Assembly: GCF_003228315.1 (NCBI RefSeq) | Contig: NZ_CP029693.1 | Coordinates: 1,984,001-2,048,000, forward strand | Origin: Pseudomonas putida | GTDB lineage: Bacteria; Pseudomonadota; Gammaproteobacteria; Pseudomonadales; Pseudomonadaceae | DNA: 64,000 nucleotides | Direction of reading: 5' to 3' | Shown: positions 9,558-20,975 of the stretch, one piece after another | How the letters are laid out: each line of letters starts with the position of its first letter | How positions within the stretch are numbered: the stretch's first letter is position 1 | Program-made: the position numbers and the translations under genes | Notes under the pieces: generated by a model | The model's database searches: none | What the model was told of the DNA's origin: nothing | Seen by the model: the letters and a program-made list of their open reading frames with translations, nothing else

Positions 9558-9647
9558 CTGTAGGAGCGAGCCTGCTCGCGATGGCGGTTTGTCTGACACA
9601 TCAACATTGGATGTGCCACCGCATCGCGAGCAGGCTCGCTCCTACAG
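9558..9647. repeat. REP element pair 4
   Basis: Inverted REP copies lie at 9558-9584 and 9621-9647 between convergent genes. The right copy overlaps the last codons of the D-cysteine desulfhydrase gene, so that protein's C-terminus is partly encoded by REP sequence. Confidence 0.85.
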
Positions 9648-10571
9648 TTTTTTGGGGGTTAACCCCCGCCGTCCCTGCAAGCCGCCGGTATGCACGAATA
9701 TCAGCCGCGTCCCTCGGGCAAACTTCCCCGCCTCGATTTGCTGCCTGAGCGCTATTAACGCCTTGCCGGTGTACAGCGGTTCCAATGGAATGCCGCTGAG
9801 CATTTCTGCCTGCTCAATGAACTCAAGCAATGGCGGATCGACCTTGGCAAAGCCCCCACGACTGGCATCGAGCAGCTCATAAGCCGAATGAGCCACACCC
9901 GCCTCCTGCACAATTCGCCCGACCTGCTGCGCCACCCCATGATCGCCCGGCACCGCCATCGCGCCATAAACCGGATGATCGCCGGCCTCGGCCAGCACCA
10001 GGCCGGCCAGGGTGGTGCCGGTTCCGCAGGCCAGCCACCAAGCGTCGTAGTCAGCCCACCCCAGCACCTTCAACTGATCGCTAACTATTGCCTTCAACTG
10101 CATGCAGCCCTTCGCACCCGGTAAACCACCGCCACCTTCCGCGACCGGAAAAAGATCGGGATATTGCGCCAGCCATGGCTCCCAGAACCCCGCTTCATGC
10201 CGCGCCCGATAACCGCCATAACCCAACCAATGCAGCTGCATGCCGAACGCCTGCAAATCCAAGACCGTTGGGGTTTGTTGAGGGTGCCCGCGCAACAGGC
10301 CCACCGTGGCGAAACCGAAGCGTTTGCCGGCCGCGGCCAGTGCATGCAGGTGGTTGGAATGCGCACCACCGAGGCTGATGATGCCTGCGGCGCCAGCGCG
10401 ATCGGCAGCCTTGAGGTGTTCGATCAACTTGAACCATTTATTGCCGCTGATCAGCGGGTCGATGAGGTCCAGGCGCAGGATCGCGACTTCGATGCCGGCG
10501 GTTTTTAACCAGTCGAGAGGGAGGGGTTCGAGGGGGGCCTGAGGGAGCCAGTCGGAGGGAGGGAGAAGCAT
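9642..10571 (-). CDS. dcyD: D-cysteine desulfhydrase / ACC deaminase family PLP enzyme
   Basis: This 309-residue fold-type II PLP enzyme has the Schiff-base lysine in LISGNKWFKLIEHL and the phosphate-binding CGTGTTLAGLVLAE loop. Family members release sulfide, ammonia and pyruvate from D-cysteine or deaminate 1-aminocyclopropane-1-carboxylate. The two activities cannot be separated by eye, so the symbol is tentative. The start is uncertain. ATG at 10571 fits the usual family N-terminus but has no clear ribosome binding site. ATG at 10601 (10 residues longer) has AAGG upstream but would encode through a hairpin at 10573-10602. The stop codon lies inside a REP copy. Confidence 0.82.
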   Translation of the reverse strand: MLLPPSDWLPQAPLEPLPLDWLKTAGIEVAILRLDLIDPLISGNKWFKLIEHLKAADRAGAAGIISLGGAHSNHLHALAAAGKRFGFATVGLLRGHPQQTPTVLDLQAFGMQLHWLGYGGYRARHEAGFWEPWLAQYPDLFPVAEGGGGLPGAKGCMQLKAIVSDQLKVLGWADYDAWWLACGTGTTLAGLVLAEAGDHPVYGAMAVPGDHGVAQQVGRIVQEAGVAHSAYELLDASRGGFAKVDPPLLEFIEQAEMLSGIPLEPLYTGKALIALRQQIEAGKFARGTRLIFVHTGGLQGRRGLTPKKL

Positions 10572-10572
10572 T

Positions 10573-10602
10573 GATGCCGGCTCTGGGTTTGGAGCCGGCA
10601 TC
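10573..10602. repeat. Hairpin at dcyD 5' end
   Basis: GATGCCGGCTC and GAGCCGGCATC form perfect 11-bp arms around an 8-base loop, immediately upstream of the preferred dcyD start codon. It could mask ribosome entry or be part of the coding region if the longer start is used. Confidence 0.6.
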
Positions 10603-10620
10603 TTAGCAGCCTTGAGGACG

Positions 10621-10697
10621 CCATCGCGGGCAAGCCTTGCTCCCACAGGATTTTTGCACAACACAAAACCCGTGGGAGCAAAGCTTGCTCGCGATAG
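10621..10697. repeat. REP element pair 5
   Basis: Inverted REP copies lie at 10621-10649 and 10669-10697 between dcyD and fadH. This is the last REP pair in the window; none was found in the following 53 kb. Confidence 0.85.
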
Positions 10698-10721
10698 CCA
10701 TTGGTACGCTTGGCCTGCGTA

Positions 10722-13212
<2,491 letters not shown>

Positions 13213-14070
13213 TTATAAACCGCTCACGCTGACCACAACATTATCAATAAGCCGCGTCTTCCCTAGACGCGCCGCGACGAGAATAACCAGATGACCGGAC
13301 GTTTCCGACGTTAGGCTCAAATCATGCGCGTTCCTTATTTCCAGGTACTCCAACTGAAACCCAGAGGAGGTTATGCGCTTACATTGCTCATCTAGAAGTT
13401 GTTCAATGTCCAGACATCCGCGCTGTAAAGATATGGCAACGTCCTTGAGGCATTGATAAAGGATCGGAGCAGCGGTGCGCTCCTGCTCATTGAGGTATCC
13501 ATTACGGGACGAGAGCGCCAGACCATCAGAGGCCCGGACGGTAGGCGCACCCAAAATTTTGATCGGGATATTCAGGTTTCTGACCATCGACCTTATGACG
13601 GCCAACTGCTGATAATCCTTCTCCCCAAATACAGCTATATCTGGCTGAACCACGTTGAACATCTTATTGACGATCGTCGCCATTCCATTGAAATGTCCCG
13701 GCCGAGCCGCACCACAAAGACCTTCTGATACTCTCGGAACGCTGACAATTGGTTGAGCTTCAAATCCTTCTGTATACATTTCAGCCACATCGGGTAAGAA
13801 CAACAAATCGCAGCCAGCTTCCTTTAACTTGGCCTGGTCTGCGTCGGGCGTCCGAGGATACTTTTCCAAATCCTCTGAAGGTCCGAATTGAAGAGGATTT
13901 ACAAAGATAGTCGCCACCACGAAATCAGCGTGTTGTTTAGCTACATCTATCAATGCGATGTGGCCCTCATGCAAGTTACCCATCGTAGCGACGAGCGCGA
14001 CTTTCTTGTTTTCGCTCCGCGCGCGGCCCACAATTTTGCGAAGCGCGAGAACCGTTTCCACTATAACCAT
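13213..14070 (-). CDS. panC: Pantothenate synthetase, accessory copy
   Basis: PanC joins pantoate and beta-alanine with ATP to make pantothenate, the CoA precursor. The 285-residue protein has family motifs [10 protein letters not shown] (residues 28-37), FGEKDYQQL and LSSRNGYL, and normal length. Its ATG overlaps the stop of the upstream oxidoreductase (TGATG), so the two are translationally coupled and share the operator at 15096. No panB or panD is near. The 60-base stretches I counted are about 47% GC, clearly below the neighbours, so it was probably acquired separately. In a pathway rich in CoA enzymes it may enlarge the CoA pool; that is inference. Confidence 0.93.
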   Translation of the reverse strand: MVIVETVLALRKIVGRARSENKKVALVATMGNLHEGHIALIDVAKQHADFVVATIFVNPLQFGPSEDLEKYPRTPDADQAKLKEAGCDLLFLPDVAEMYTEGFEAQPIVSVPRVSEGLCGAARPGHFNGMATIVNKMFNVVQPDIAVFGEKDYQQLAVIRSMVRNLNIPIKILGAPTVRASDGLALSSRNGYLNEQERTAAPILYQCLKDVAISLQRGCLDIEQLLDEQCKRITSSGFQLEYLEIRNAHDLSLTSETSGHLVILVAARLGKTRLIDNVVVSVSGL

Positions 14071-15059
14071 CAGCTACTCCCCTTTCGTATTTCGACCACG
14101 AGTTTGCCCACCGCCTTGCGCAGGCGAAGTGCTTCGAGCGCGTCGCCTGCGCGAGCCAATGCATATTGCTGTGAAATCAATGGGCGCAACTTGCCTTCGG
14201 CGTGCCAGGCAAACAGTTGCCGGTAGTTGGCTTGGTTTTCTTGCGGCTGGCGCTGGGTGAAAGCTCCCCAAAACACACCCAGGACTGCCGCACCTTTGAG
14301 CAGGGTAAGGTTGACCGGCAATTGTGGTATGCGCCCGCTGGCAAAACCGATCACCAACAAGCGGCCATTCCAGGCAATAGCTCGAATCGCCTGATCGAAT
14401 AAATCGCCCCCCACCGGATCGAAGATCACATCGGCACCACGGCCTTCGGTCAGTGCATTGACCTGCTCCTTGAGACTGCCGTTGCCATAGCAAATCAGCT
14501 CGTGGGCACCTGCTGCCCGAGCCACTTCCAGCTTCTGCTTGCTGCTGGCGGCCGCAATGACGTGTGCCCCCATCACCCTGCCGATCTCAACGGCAGCGAG
14601 GCCCACCCCACCAGAAGCGCCCAGTACCAACAAGGTTTCTCCCTTTTGCAGCCTGGCACGCTGACACAAAGCATGCATCGACGTGCCATAGGTCACACCG
14701 AAAGCTGCTGCGCCAGCAAAATCCATGCGGGTCGGCATCAACGTGACCTGGCTTGCCCGTACCACTACCTGCTCGGCGAAACTGCCCCAGCCGGTCAATG
14801 CCATGACTTTGTCACCCGGCTGCAAATGACTGACCCCCGCCCCCACCGCAGCCACTATCCCGGCCGCCTCGCCTCCTGGCGCAAATGGAAATGCCGGCTT
14901 GATCTGGTACTTGCCTTCGATCAGCAAGGTATCGGGAAAGTTAACGCCGGCCATATGCACATCGATAAGGACTTCGTCGCTCCCGGGCACAGGGCTCGGG
15001 ATATCTTCCAGAACCAGGCTATCGGCGGTACCGAATGCTTTGCACAGCAGCGCTTTCAT
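14070..15059 (-). CDS. NADPH:quinone oxidoreductase-type MDR dehydrogenase
   Basis: This is a 329-residue zinc-free medium-chain dehydrogenase/reductase of the quinone oxidoreductase (QOR) group. It has the GroES-like N-terminal half ([18 protein letters not shown]) and the Rossmann motif [15 protein letters not shown] near residue 145. Zinc-ligand cysteines are absent. Members reduce quinones, enones or enoyl-CoA double bonds with NADPH. It is first in a two-gene unit with panC and divergent from an enoyl-CoA hydratase, with an operator palindrome between them. In this cluster it could saturate an alpha,beta-unsaturated CoA ester; the substrate is unknown. Confidence 0.87.
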   Translation of the reverse strand: MKALLCKAFGTADSLVLEDIPSPVPGSDEVLIDVHMAGVNFPDTLLIEGKYQIKPAFPFAPGGEAAGIVAAVGAGVSHLQPGDKVMALTGWGSFAEQVVVRASQVTLMPTRMDFAGAAAFGVTYGTSMHALCQRARLQKGETLLVLGASGGVGLAAVEIGRVMGAHVIAAASSKQKLEVARAAGAHELICYGNGSLKEQVNALTEGRGADVIFDPVGGDLFDQAIRAIAWNGRLLVIGFASGRIPQLPVNLTLLKGAAVLGVFWGAFTQRQPQENQANYRQLFAWHAEGKLRPLISQQYALARAGDALEALRLRKAVGKLVVEIRKGSS

Positions 15060-15095
15060 AAGTATTCCGCGTCAGTAGTGGGTACCAGCCTGGCA

Positions 15096-15118
15096 ATAAC
15101 TGTCATACCATCAGTTAT
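15096..15118. promoter_or_regulatory. Predicted TetR operator O1
   Basis: A 23-bp palindrome with perfect 7-bp outer arms ATAACTG and CAGTTAT lies between the divergent quinone oxidoreductase and enoyl-CoA hydratase genes, 37 and 27 bases from their start codons. It is the most symmetrical member of the repeated operator family. Confidence 0.75.
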
Positions 15119-15144
15119 ACTCACCTCCGACACTGGACGCAAAC

Positions 15145-15921
15145 ATGACCGAAGAAGTCATTTATCAGGACCTGCAGAACGGTATTGCGCTGATCACTCT
15201 CAATCGCCCGAATAAGCGCAATGCAATCAACGTCAGCGCTTCACGCACCCTTGCCCGCCTGGTGGAAAAAACTGAAGCCAACCCTGACATTCGGGTCGTG
15301 GTCTTGACAGGGACTGGGCCTCTGGCGTTTTGCGCAGGTGCCGACCTCGACGACATCGCTGCCGGTATCGGCGAACAGATCGCCGTCAACCAATCCGGCA
15401 TGTGTGGCCTGATTCATGCCGAGCGACGCAAACCCTGGATTGCTGCCGTACGCGGCGCGGCGCTTGGCGGCGGCACTGAGCTGGCGCTGGCCTGTGACCT
15501 GATCATTGCGGGCAACAATGCCAGCTTCACCTTGCCCGAGGTCAAGCGTGGATTGATCGCTGGCGCAGGTGGTATCTATCGACTGATCCGACGCATTGCA
15601 CCGGCCATCGCGATGGAGTTGCTGCTGACCGGCAATCGACTTGAAGCCGAACGCGCAAAAACACTCGGCCTGATCAATCAGTCAGTCGACGATGAACACG
15701 TGCTGGAGACTGCCCTTCAACTGGCTCGACAAATCGCAGCCAATGCACCACTGGCCGTTCAGGAGACTCTGATGGTAGCCCGCCAGGCTCTGGCGCTCGG
15801 AGAGTCGCAACTACGCCTTGACGTCGAAGCCGCGGGTTTGCGGTTACAGGCATCTGAGGACGTGCAGATCGGTGTACGTGCATTTCAGGAAAAACGTACG
15901 CCCGAATGGAAAGGCAGATAA
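15145..15921 (+). CDS. Enoyl-CoA hydratase (crotonase family)
   Basis: This 258-residue crotonase-fold protein keeps both glutamates of true hydratases, Glu112 in LGGGTELALACD and Glu132 in FTLPEVKRG. The oxyanion-hole segment FCAGADLDD is also present. It should therefore add water across trans-2-enoyl-CoA. It ends with the typical AFQEKRTPEWKGR tail. It is transcribed divergently from the QOR-panC unit behind operator O1, with another operator 38 bases after its stop. Among the four crotonase-like proteins here it is the only one with both catalytic glutamates. Confidence 0.92.
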   Translation: MTEEVIYQDLQNGIALITLNRPNKRNAINVSASRTLARLVEKTEANPDIRVVVLTGTGPLAFCAGADLDDIAAGIGEQIAVNQSGMCGLIHAERRKPWIAAVRGAALGGGTELALACDLIIAGNNASFTLPEVKRGLIAGAGGIYRLIRRIAPAIAMELLLTGNRLEAERAKTLGLINQSVDDEHVLETALQLARQIAANAPLAVQETLMVARQALALGESQLRLDVEAAGLRLQASEDVQIGVRAFQEKRTPEWKGR

Positions 15922-15959
15922 TCATCGCTGGCAAATCGGCACAGGGCTGCCACCACGTG

Positions 15960-15982
15960 ATAACTGACCACATGATAGTTAG
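15960..15982. promoter_or_regulatory. Predicted TetR operator O2
   Basis: The left half ATAACTGAC is perfect and the right half reads GATAGTTAG, in the gap before the rubredoxin-GMC-ALDH unit (about 190 bases upstream). It has the same 23-bp spacing as the other copies. Confidence 0.65.
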
Positions 15983-16174
15983 TCAGAAGCCCCGTCCCCC
16001 CGGATTACCCCGGAAAAAAGCATCGGCGTCATTGGCAGTCCATGAAAACCGAGGTTATATTACTCAAAAGTAACGTATGAGGATCATCCCACCTTTCACT
16101 CAAGGTGAAAAACTGAGCAACAGTCAATAACCCTTGTTCCGCCACGCCCAAAACATAACAAGAGGCTGATGGAA

Positions 16175-16342
16175 ATGAAGAAATGGCAGTGCTTCTTCTG
16201 TGGCTTTACCTACGACGAAAACCTGGGCTTACCTGAGGAAGGCATCTTGCCCGGGACGTTGTGGCACGACATCCCCGAGACATGGATCTGCCCGAAGTGC
16301 GGGGCAGCCAAGCAAGACTTCGCGATGATCGAAGCAAGCTGA
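16175..16342 (+). CDS. Rubredoxin
   Basis: This 55-residue iron-only electron carrier begins [15 protein letters not shown] and has the two knuckles Cys6-x2-Cys9 and Cys39-x2-Cys42 (WICPKCG). It is the single-domain type that feeds alkane hydroxylases, cytochromes P450 or diiron enzymes. I start at 16175 because AGAGG lies 9 bases upstream; an ATG at 16169 would add two residues but sits too close to that site. It is first in a unit with a GMC dehydrogenase and aldehyde dehydrogenase. No rubredoxin reductase or AlkB-type hydroxylase is nearby, so its partner is unknown. Confidence 0.92.
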   Translation: MKKWQCFFCGFTYDENLGLPEEGILPGTLWHDIPETWICPKCGAAKQDFAMIEAS

Positions 16343-16452
16343 AACGGCTCATGTCAGCCATAACCCCACCGATTATCGACCCCTGCACCTGACCCCGTTG
16401 GTGCGCCAGCTCCCAAACAGCAAAAAAATAAAACTACCCCTGGGACAGCAAA

Positions 16453-18102
16453 ATGAATAAGCGATACGACTACATCATTGTGGGGGCCGGTTCCGCAGGC
16501 TGCGTCTTGGCGAATCGCCTCTCGTCCCGGCACTCCGTGTCCGTGCTGCTGATTGAAAGCGGCCCGGATGACAGCAACGCATTGATTGCCATGCCCCGCG
16601 GCATAGGCAAATTGCTGACTCCGGGTAACCCGCATGTTTGGGATTACAAGGTTTCGCGAGGCCCCCAACAAGCTGAAGACATCTGGCTCAAAGGTCGCGC
16701 CATCGGTGGGTCCAGCTCGATCAATGGCATGGTCTATGTGCGTGGCGCACCCGAGGACTATGACGCGTGGGAAGCCGCCGGTTGCACCGGTTGGGGCTGG
16801 GACAACATAGGACGGCATTTCGTCGAGCTCGAGGACCATGCACTGGGAGCCACACCAGAGCGAGGTATCGGAGGGCCGCTCAAAATTTCAGTCCAATCTT
16901 CAGGCGACCCACTCTGCGAAGCCGTACTGACTGCGGGCGTGCAAGCGGGAACACCTCGAGTGGATGATATCAACCTGGCCAACACCGCCGGGCCTGGCGG
17001 GCTGGGTTACCAAACCCAGAACATCTGGAATGGCCAGCGCTACAGTGCCGCGAAAGCCTTTCTTGATCCAGTTCGCAACCGCCCGAACCTGGACGTCCTG
17101 ACACAAACCGACGTCCTCTGGATCAACTTTGAAGACCAACGTGCAACCAGCGTGACCGTGCGCGACAGCCGCGGCGAACGCGCAATAGACGCGGGTAAGG
17201 AGATCATCGTCTGTGCCGGTGCCATTCAGTCACCCAAATTGCTGCAGCTCTCCGGCGTAGGGCCTGCCGCGCTGCTCGAGTCCCATGGCATTGCCGTGGT
17301 CAAGGATGCTCCCCAAGTGGGTCGTAACTTGCGCGAGCACTTCTTCCTTGCCATGCAGTACCGCGTGAAAAGCCACAGCCTGAATCATCGTTTTTTTGGC
17401 CTGGGCCTGCTGCGCTCCGTGTGGCAGTACTACACCGGCAGAAAGGGTCCGCTCACCCATAGCGCACATGAAATTGGCGGTTTCGTCAAAACTCGCCCCG
17501 AACTCGACCGTCCCGACGCACAAATCGGTATCAGCCTGTACTCGCTGACTTACGGAGAAGATGAAGTCGTCCCCGAAAAGCAACCCGGTCTGACCTTGGG
17601 CGGCTATTTCATGCGCCCGCAAAGCCAGGGTGAGGTGTCGATTCGCTCTGCCAACCCCGATGTGCCGCCTTACATCTGCGCCAACTATCTGGATTCGGTA
17701 ACCGATCGTGCGGCTGCCATTTCCATGTACCGCTGGATCCGCCAGCTTGCCTCACAACCGGCCTTGGCCCCCTTCATCGTCGGCGCGACCACCCCGAGTG
17801 CCGATGCCCAAAGCGATGAAGAAATCCTGGAAGCCTTCAAACAGTGGGGAGGCACCGCCTATCACGTGTCTGGCACCTGCCGCATGGGCAGTGATGCCGA
17901 ATCGGTATTGGACCCAAGCCTGAAGGTTCGCGGGGTGTCGGGGCTCAGGGTGGTGGACACATCGATCATGCCGTCTTTGATCTCAGGCAATACCAACGCC
18001 CCTGCCATGGCGATCGCTTTGCGCGCTGCCGAAATCATCGCCGCGGAGCTTGCCAATCCGAAAACCGCGCCATCGGGGCACCTTACCGGGGTCGCAAACT
18101 AA
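16453..18102 (+). CDS. GMC-family FAD alcohol dehydrogenase
   Basis: This 549-residue glucose-methanol-choline oxidoreductase resembles AlkJ and choline dehydrogenase. It has the dinucleotide motif YIIVGAGSAGCVLANRL at residues 6-22 and the GMC signature GRAIGGSSSINGMVYVRG near residue 82. The catalytic histidine lies in GGTAYHVSGTCRMG, and the C-terminal motif SGNTNAPAMAIALRAAEII is present. It oxidises a primary or alicyclic alcohol, passing electrons to FAD and then probably to quinone. It lies between rubredoxin and an aldehyde dehydrogenase, consistent with alcohol to aldehyde to acid conversion. A soluble or membrane-associated location is likely; no signal peptide is visible. Confidence 0.92.
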   Translation: MNKRYDYIIVGAGSAGCVLANRLSSRHSVSVLLIESGPDDSNALIAMPRGIGKLLTPGNPHVWDYKVSRGPQQAEDIWLKGRAIGGSSSINGMVYVRGAPEDYDAWEAAGCTGWGWDNIGRHFVELEDHALGATPERGIGGPLKISVQSSGDPLCEAVLTAGVQAGTPRVDDINLANTAGPGGLGYQTQNIWNGQRYSAAKAFLDPVRNRPNLDVLTQTDVLWINFEDQRATSVTVRDSRGERAIDAGKEIIVCAGAIQSPKLLQLSGVGPAALLESHGIAVVKDAPQVGRNLREHFFLAMQYRVKSHSLNHRFFGLGLLRSVWQYYTGRKGPLTHSAHEIGGFVKTRPELDRPDAQIGISLYSLTYGEDEVVPEKQPGLTLGGYFMRPQSQGEVSIRSANPDVPPYICANYLDSVTDRAAAISMYRWIRQLASQPALAPFIVGATTPSADAQSDEEILEAFKQWGGTAYHVSGTCRMGSDAESVLDPSLKVRGVSGLRVVDTSIMPSLISGNTNAPAMAIALRAAEIIAAELANPKTAPSGHLTGVAN

Positions 18103-18147
18103 ATACAGCCGCCTTCCATTGCACAACAAATAGAAAGGATGACTGCA

Positions 18148-19638
18148 ATGCCGACGCCCTTCACCGACATAAAAAAGTTTTACATCGACGGCCAATGGGT
18201 TTCCCCTTCCGAGGGGTACGAAACCATTTGCAATCCAGCGACCGAAGAAATCATTGGCCAGGCCCCGGTGGGTGGTAAACCCGAAGTCGACCTTGCCATT
18301 GCTGCTGCCCGCAATGCTTACGATAACGGCCCCTGGTCAACCCTGCATATGGCCGAGCGCATCGAGGCCATCAAACGTTTTCGCGCGGCCATAATCAGCC
18401 GTCAGGACCTGATCAAACAGTTATTGATCGAAGAAGTCGGCGCCGTGCACATGCTGATGAACAGTGCTCAGTTCAACGGCGCTATAGAAGCCATCGACTA
18501 CGCGATCTCACTGGCGCAAAAGATCGAGCCGGAACCGATAGCCATAGAATCAAAACCTAACCCCTTCGACCCTTCGGCACCCGATCTGCTGGGGGCTGGC
18601 GTCACCCTGTTCGAGCCCTACGGTGTGGTGGTCGGTATCACCCCGTACAACTACCCATTTTTGCTCAACATCGTCAAAGCCGTACCGGCGTTGCTTACCG
18701 GCAACACGGTGGTGATCAAACCCTCGCAATTCACGCCCTTCTCTGGCTTGCTGCTGGCCGAAATCATCATCGAAGCGCAACTGCCCAGCGGCGTACTGAG
18801 TGTTGTTACCGGCGGCCCGGAAGTCGGGGCGATGCTGACCGAAGATCCGCGCGTTGACCTCATCAGCTTTACCGGTTCCGATGCCGTCGGCTCGGCCATT
18901 TTGCGTCAGTCGGCCAGCACCTTGAAGAAGGTTCACCTGGAGCTGGGCGGTAAATCGGCAATGATCGTCAGACATGACGCCGATGTGGTCAAAGCCGCGA
19001 GCCTGGCAGCCTTCAGTATTTCGCTACACGCCGGCCAGGGTTGCGCCCTCCTCACCCGCTTTCTGGTGCACAACTCCATTCGACCGGCATTCGCCGAAAC
19101 CATGAAAGCAGTTCTGGCCCAGTTGAAGATCGGTGATCCACAAGACCCCAGCGTGATCGTCGGTCCACTCATTCGCGAAAGTGCCCGCGCCAAGACCGAA
19201 TACTATGTACAACTGGGGTTGGAGAGCGGTGCAACCCTGATCGCCGGTGGCAAGCGACCAGCCCATATTGATAAAGGCTTTTTCTACGAGCCGACCGTTT
19301 TTGACAACGTGGACAATGCATCTCGACTGGCGCAAGAGGAAGTCTTCGGGCCAATCGGCGTGATCATCGGTTTCGACACCGATGAACAGGCGATACACAT
19401 AGCTAACGATTCAAAATTTGGTCTCAGTGGTGCCGTGATGTCAGCTGATCGTTCCGCTGCCTTTCGCATTGCGCAAAAACTAAGATCAGGCGGAGTTGCC
19501 ATCAACGGTGGTACCGGAGACCTTTACGTCAAGGCCCCCTTTGGTGGCTACAAACACTCGGGTATCGGACGGGAGTTCGGCCCGCACTGGCTCAAAGAGT
19601 ATCTGCTGGAAAAGGCTATTACCTATCCGATCGGTTAA
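18148..19638 (+). CDS. NAD(P)-dependent aldehyde dehydrogenase
   Basis: This is a 496-residue aldehyde dehydrogenase with the cofactor-binding segments ITPYNYPFLLNIVKAVPALL and SFTGSDAVGSAI. The catalytic glutamate lies in LELGGKSA, and the nucleophilic cysteine in AGQGCALLTR. It oxidises an aldehyde to the acid, probably the product of the GMC dehydrogenase upstream. Two start codons compete: ATG at 18139 touches the ribosome binding site, while ATG at 18148 lies 8 bases after AAGGA and is preferred. The gene ends at a hairpin facing the convergent CoA-transferase. Confidence 0.93.
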   Translation: MPTPFTDIKKFYIDGQWVSPSEGYETICNPATEEIIGQAPVGGKPEVDLAIAAARNAYDNGPWSTLHMAERIEAIKRFRAAIISRQDLIKQLLIEEVGAVHMLMNSAQFNGAIEAIDYAISLAQKIEPEPIAIESKPNPFDPSAPDLLGAGVTLFEPYGVVVGITPYNYPFLLNIVKAVPALLTGNTVVIKPSQFTPFSGLLLAEIIIEAQLPSGVLSVVTGGPEVGAMLTEDPRVDLISFTGSDAVGSAILRQSASTLKKVHLELGGKSAMIVRHDADVVKAASLAAFSISLHAGQGCALLTRFLVHNSIRPAFAETMKAVLAQLKIGDPQDPSVIVGPLIRESARAKTEYYVQLGLESGATLIAGGKRPAHIDKGFFYEPTVFDNVDNASRLAQEEVFGPIGVIIGFDTDEQAIHIANDSKFGLSGAVMSADRSAAFRIAQKLRSGGVAINGGTGDLYVKAPFGGYKHSGIGREFGPHWLKEYLLEKAITYPIG

Positions 19639-19653
19639 TAGCCTGAATTCGAC

Positions 19654-19690
19654 TGCCCCCGCACCACGCTTAGCGCGTCGATGCGGGGCA
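19654..19690. terminator. Hairpin between convergent ALDH and CoA-transferase genes
   Basis: TGCCCCCGCA at 19654-19663 pairs with TGCGGGGCA at 19682-19690 (one bulge) around an 18-base loop. It lies between two converging genes and has no strong U-tract, so it is a moderate terminator candidate. Confidence 0.5.
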
Positions 19691-19703
19691 TTCACATTGT
19701 TCG

Positions 19704-20903
19704 CTAGCGAATGGCGCCTGAATCGCGCAGAGCCCTCAACTGGGCATCGGTCAAACCGATCTCGCGTAGCACTTCATCGGTGTGTTCGCCGAATCCAGGG
19801 CCAGCCATGAGTCTTCCGATCGGTTGCTCGTCGAATTGTGCCGGCGATACGCCCACCTGGTACTGGCTGTGTTCATCGATATCTACCGAACTGATGAAGC
19901 CATTTTCCAACGCCTGTGGATCGGCCAGTACTTCAGCGGGGCTCTGTATCGGGGACCAGACACCTTCCAACGTCTTGAAGCGTTCGCACCACTCCGCGTA
20001 ATTACGGGTGGCGAACACTTCGTTGAGTTCGCCCACCAGCGCGCGGGAATTGGCATGCCGTGAGGCCGCATCCTTGAAACGCGGGTCGCTGAGCAGTGCT
20101 GGACGATCGATATGAGCGACGAAGTCAGGCCACCACTTCTCCATCAACAGACAGATGGTCAACCAGCGACCGTCGCGTGTGCGGTAATTGTTGGCCAAGG
20201 CAAACGAACTGTCTTTCTGCCGCTCGATGGGAATCGTCGGTACGCCAATGCTGGTGGCCAGCAGAGACTGTGACATCAAATACGTACCGACCATGTACAG
20301 CGCGTTGTCGACCACGGCGCCCTTGCCGGTGCGCTCGCGGCGAAACAGGGCTGCGGCAATGGCCCCCGCCAGGGTGACGCCCCCGGTCAGGTCGCCGATG
20401 GAGCCAGGTTGTTTGGGTGGAGGTTCATCCGGCAGCGTCTGATTGAACGCCGCACCGGCCCGGCACCAAGCCGTGGGGTAGTCGAACCCGCCATCGTTGG
20501 CCATGGCACCGTGCAAACCGTAGCCAGTACCGCGTGCGTAGATCAAACGCGGATTGCGCTTGAGCAAGTCCTGCGGCTCTATACCCAGCTTTGCCCGCGC
20601 ATCGGCACGCAAGTTGGTGAGGAACACGTCGGCACCTTCGATCAATCGATACAGCTGCTCTCGACCCGCTTCCTGGGTCAGGTCCAGGGCGATGCCGCGT
20701 TTACCGCGGTTGCCCGTTTCAAAGAATGGATTGACCCGCCCGTCCGCGCCCGGCAGGCGCATATGCCGCGAAGCGTCTCCACCTTGCGCGCGCTCAACCT
20801 TGATGACATCCGCGCCCCAGTCCGCCAGCACCATCGCTGCGGCTGGCACATAGGTGTGTTCCGCAACTTCGATTACACGTACACCGTTCATGACATCGTA
20901 CAT
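19704..20903 (-). CDS. CaiB/BaiF family class III CoA-transferase
   Basis: This 399-residue class III CoA-transferase opens with VRVIEVAEHTYVPAAAMVLADWGADVIKVE, the typical N-terminal fold. The probable acyl-anhydride aspartate lies in GSIGDLTGG, and C-terminal GEHTDEVLREIG is the family end motif. It moves CoA between carboxylic acids and so could activate the acid from the GMC/ALDH steps or recycle CoA. It follows the TetR gene on the same strand (72 bases) and probably belongs to an SDR-TetR-CoA-transferase unit. BaiF in bile-acid pathways is a relative; the actual acids are unknown. Confidence 0.9.
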   Translation of the reverse strand: MYDVMNGVRVIEVAEHTYVPAAAMVLADWGADVIKVERAQGGDASRHMRLPGADGRVNPFFETGNRGKRGIALDLTQEAGREQLYRLIEGADVFLTNLRADARAKLGIEPQDLLKRNPRLIYARGTGYGLHGAMANDGGFDYPTAWCRAGAAFNQTLPDEPPPKQPGSIGDLTGGVTLAGAIAAALFRRERTGKGAVVDNALYMVGTYLMSQSLLATSIGVPTIPIERQKDSSFALANNYRTRDGRWLTICLLMEKWWPDFVAHIDRPALLSDPRFKDAASRHANSRALVGELNEVFATRNYAEWCERFKTLEGVWSPIQSPAEVLADPQALENGFISSVDIDEHSQYQVGVSPAQFDEQPIGRLMAGPGFGEHTDEVLREIGLTDAQLRALRDSGAIR

Positions 20904-20975
20904 AGCCTCTCCCGTTGGTCACTGGCACTCATGATCACGTATGCCCCACGCACAGTGCGAAGACGCGGTGGCTGC

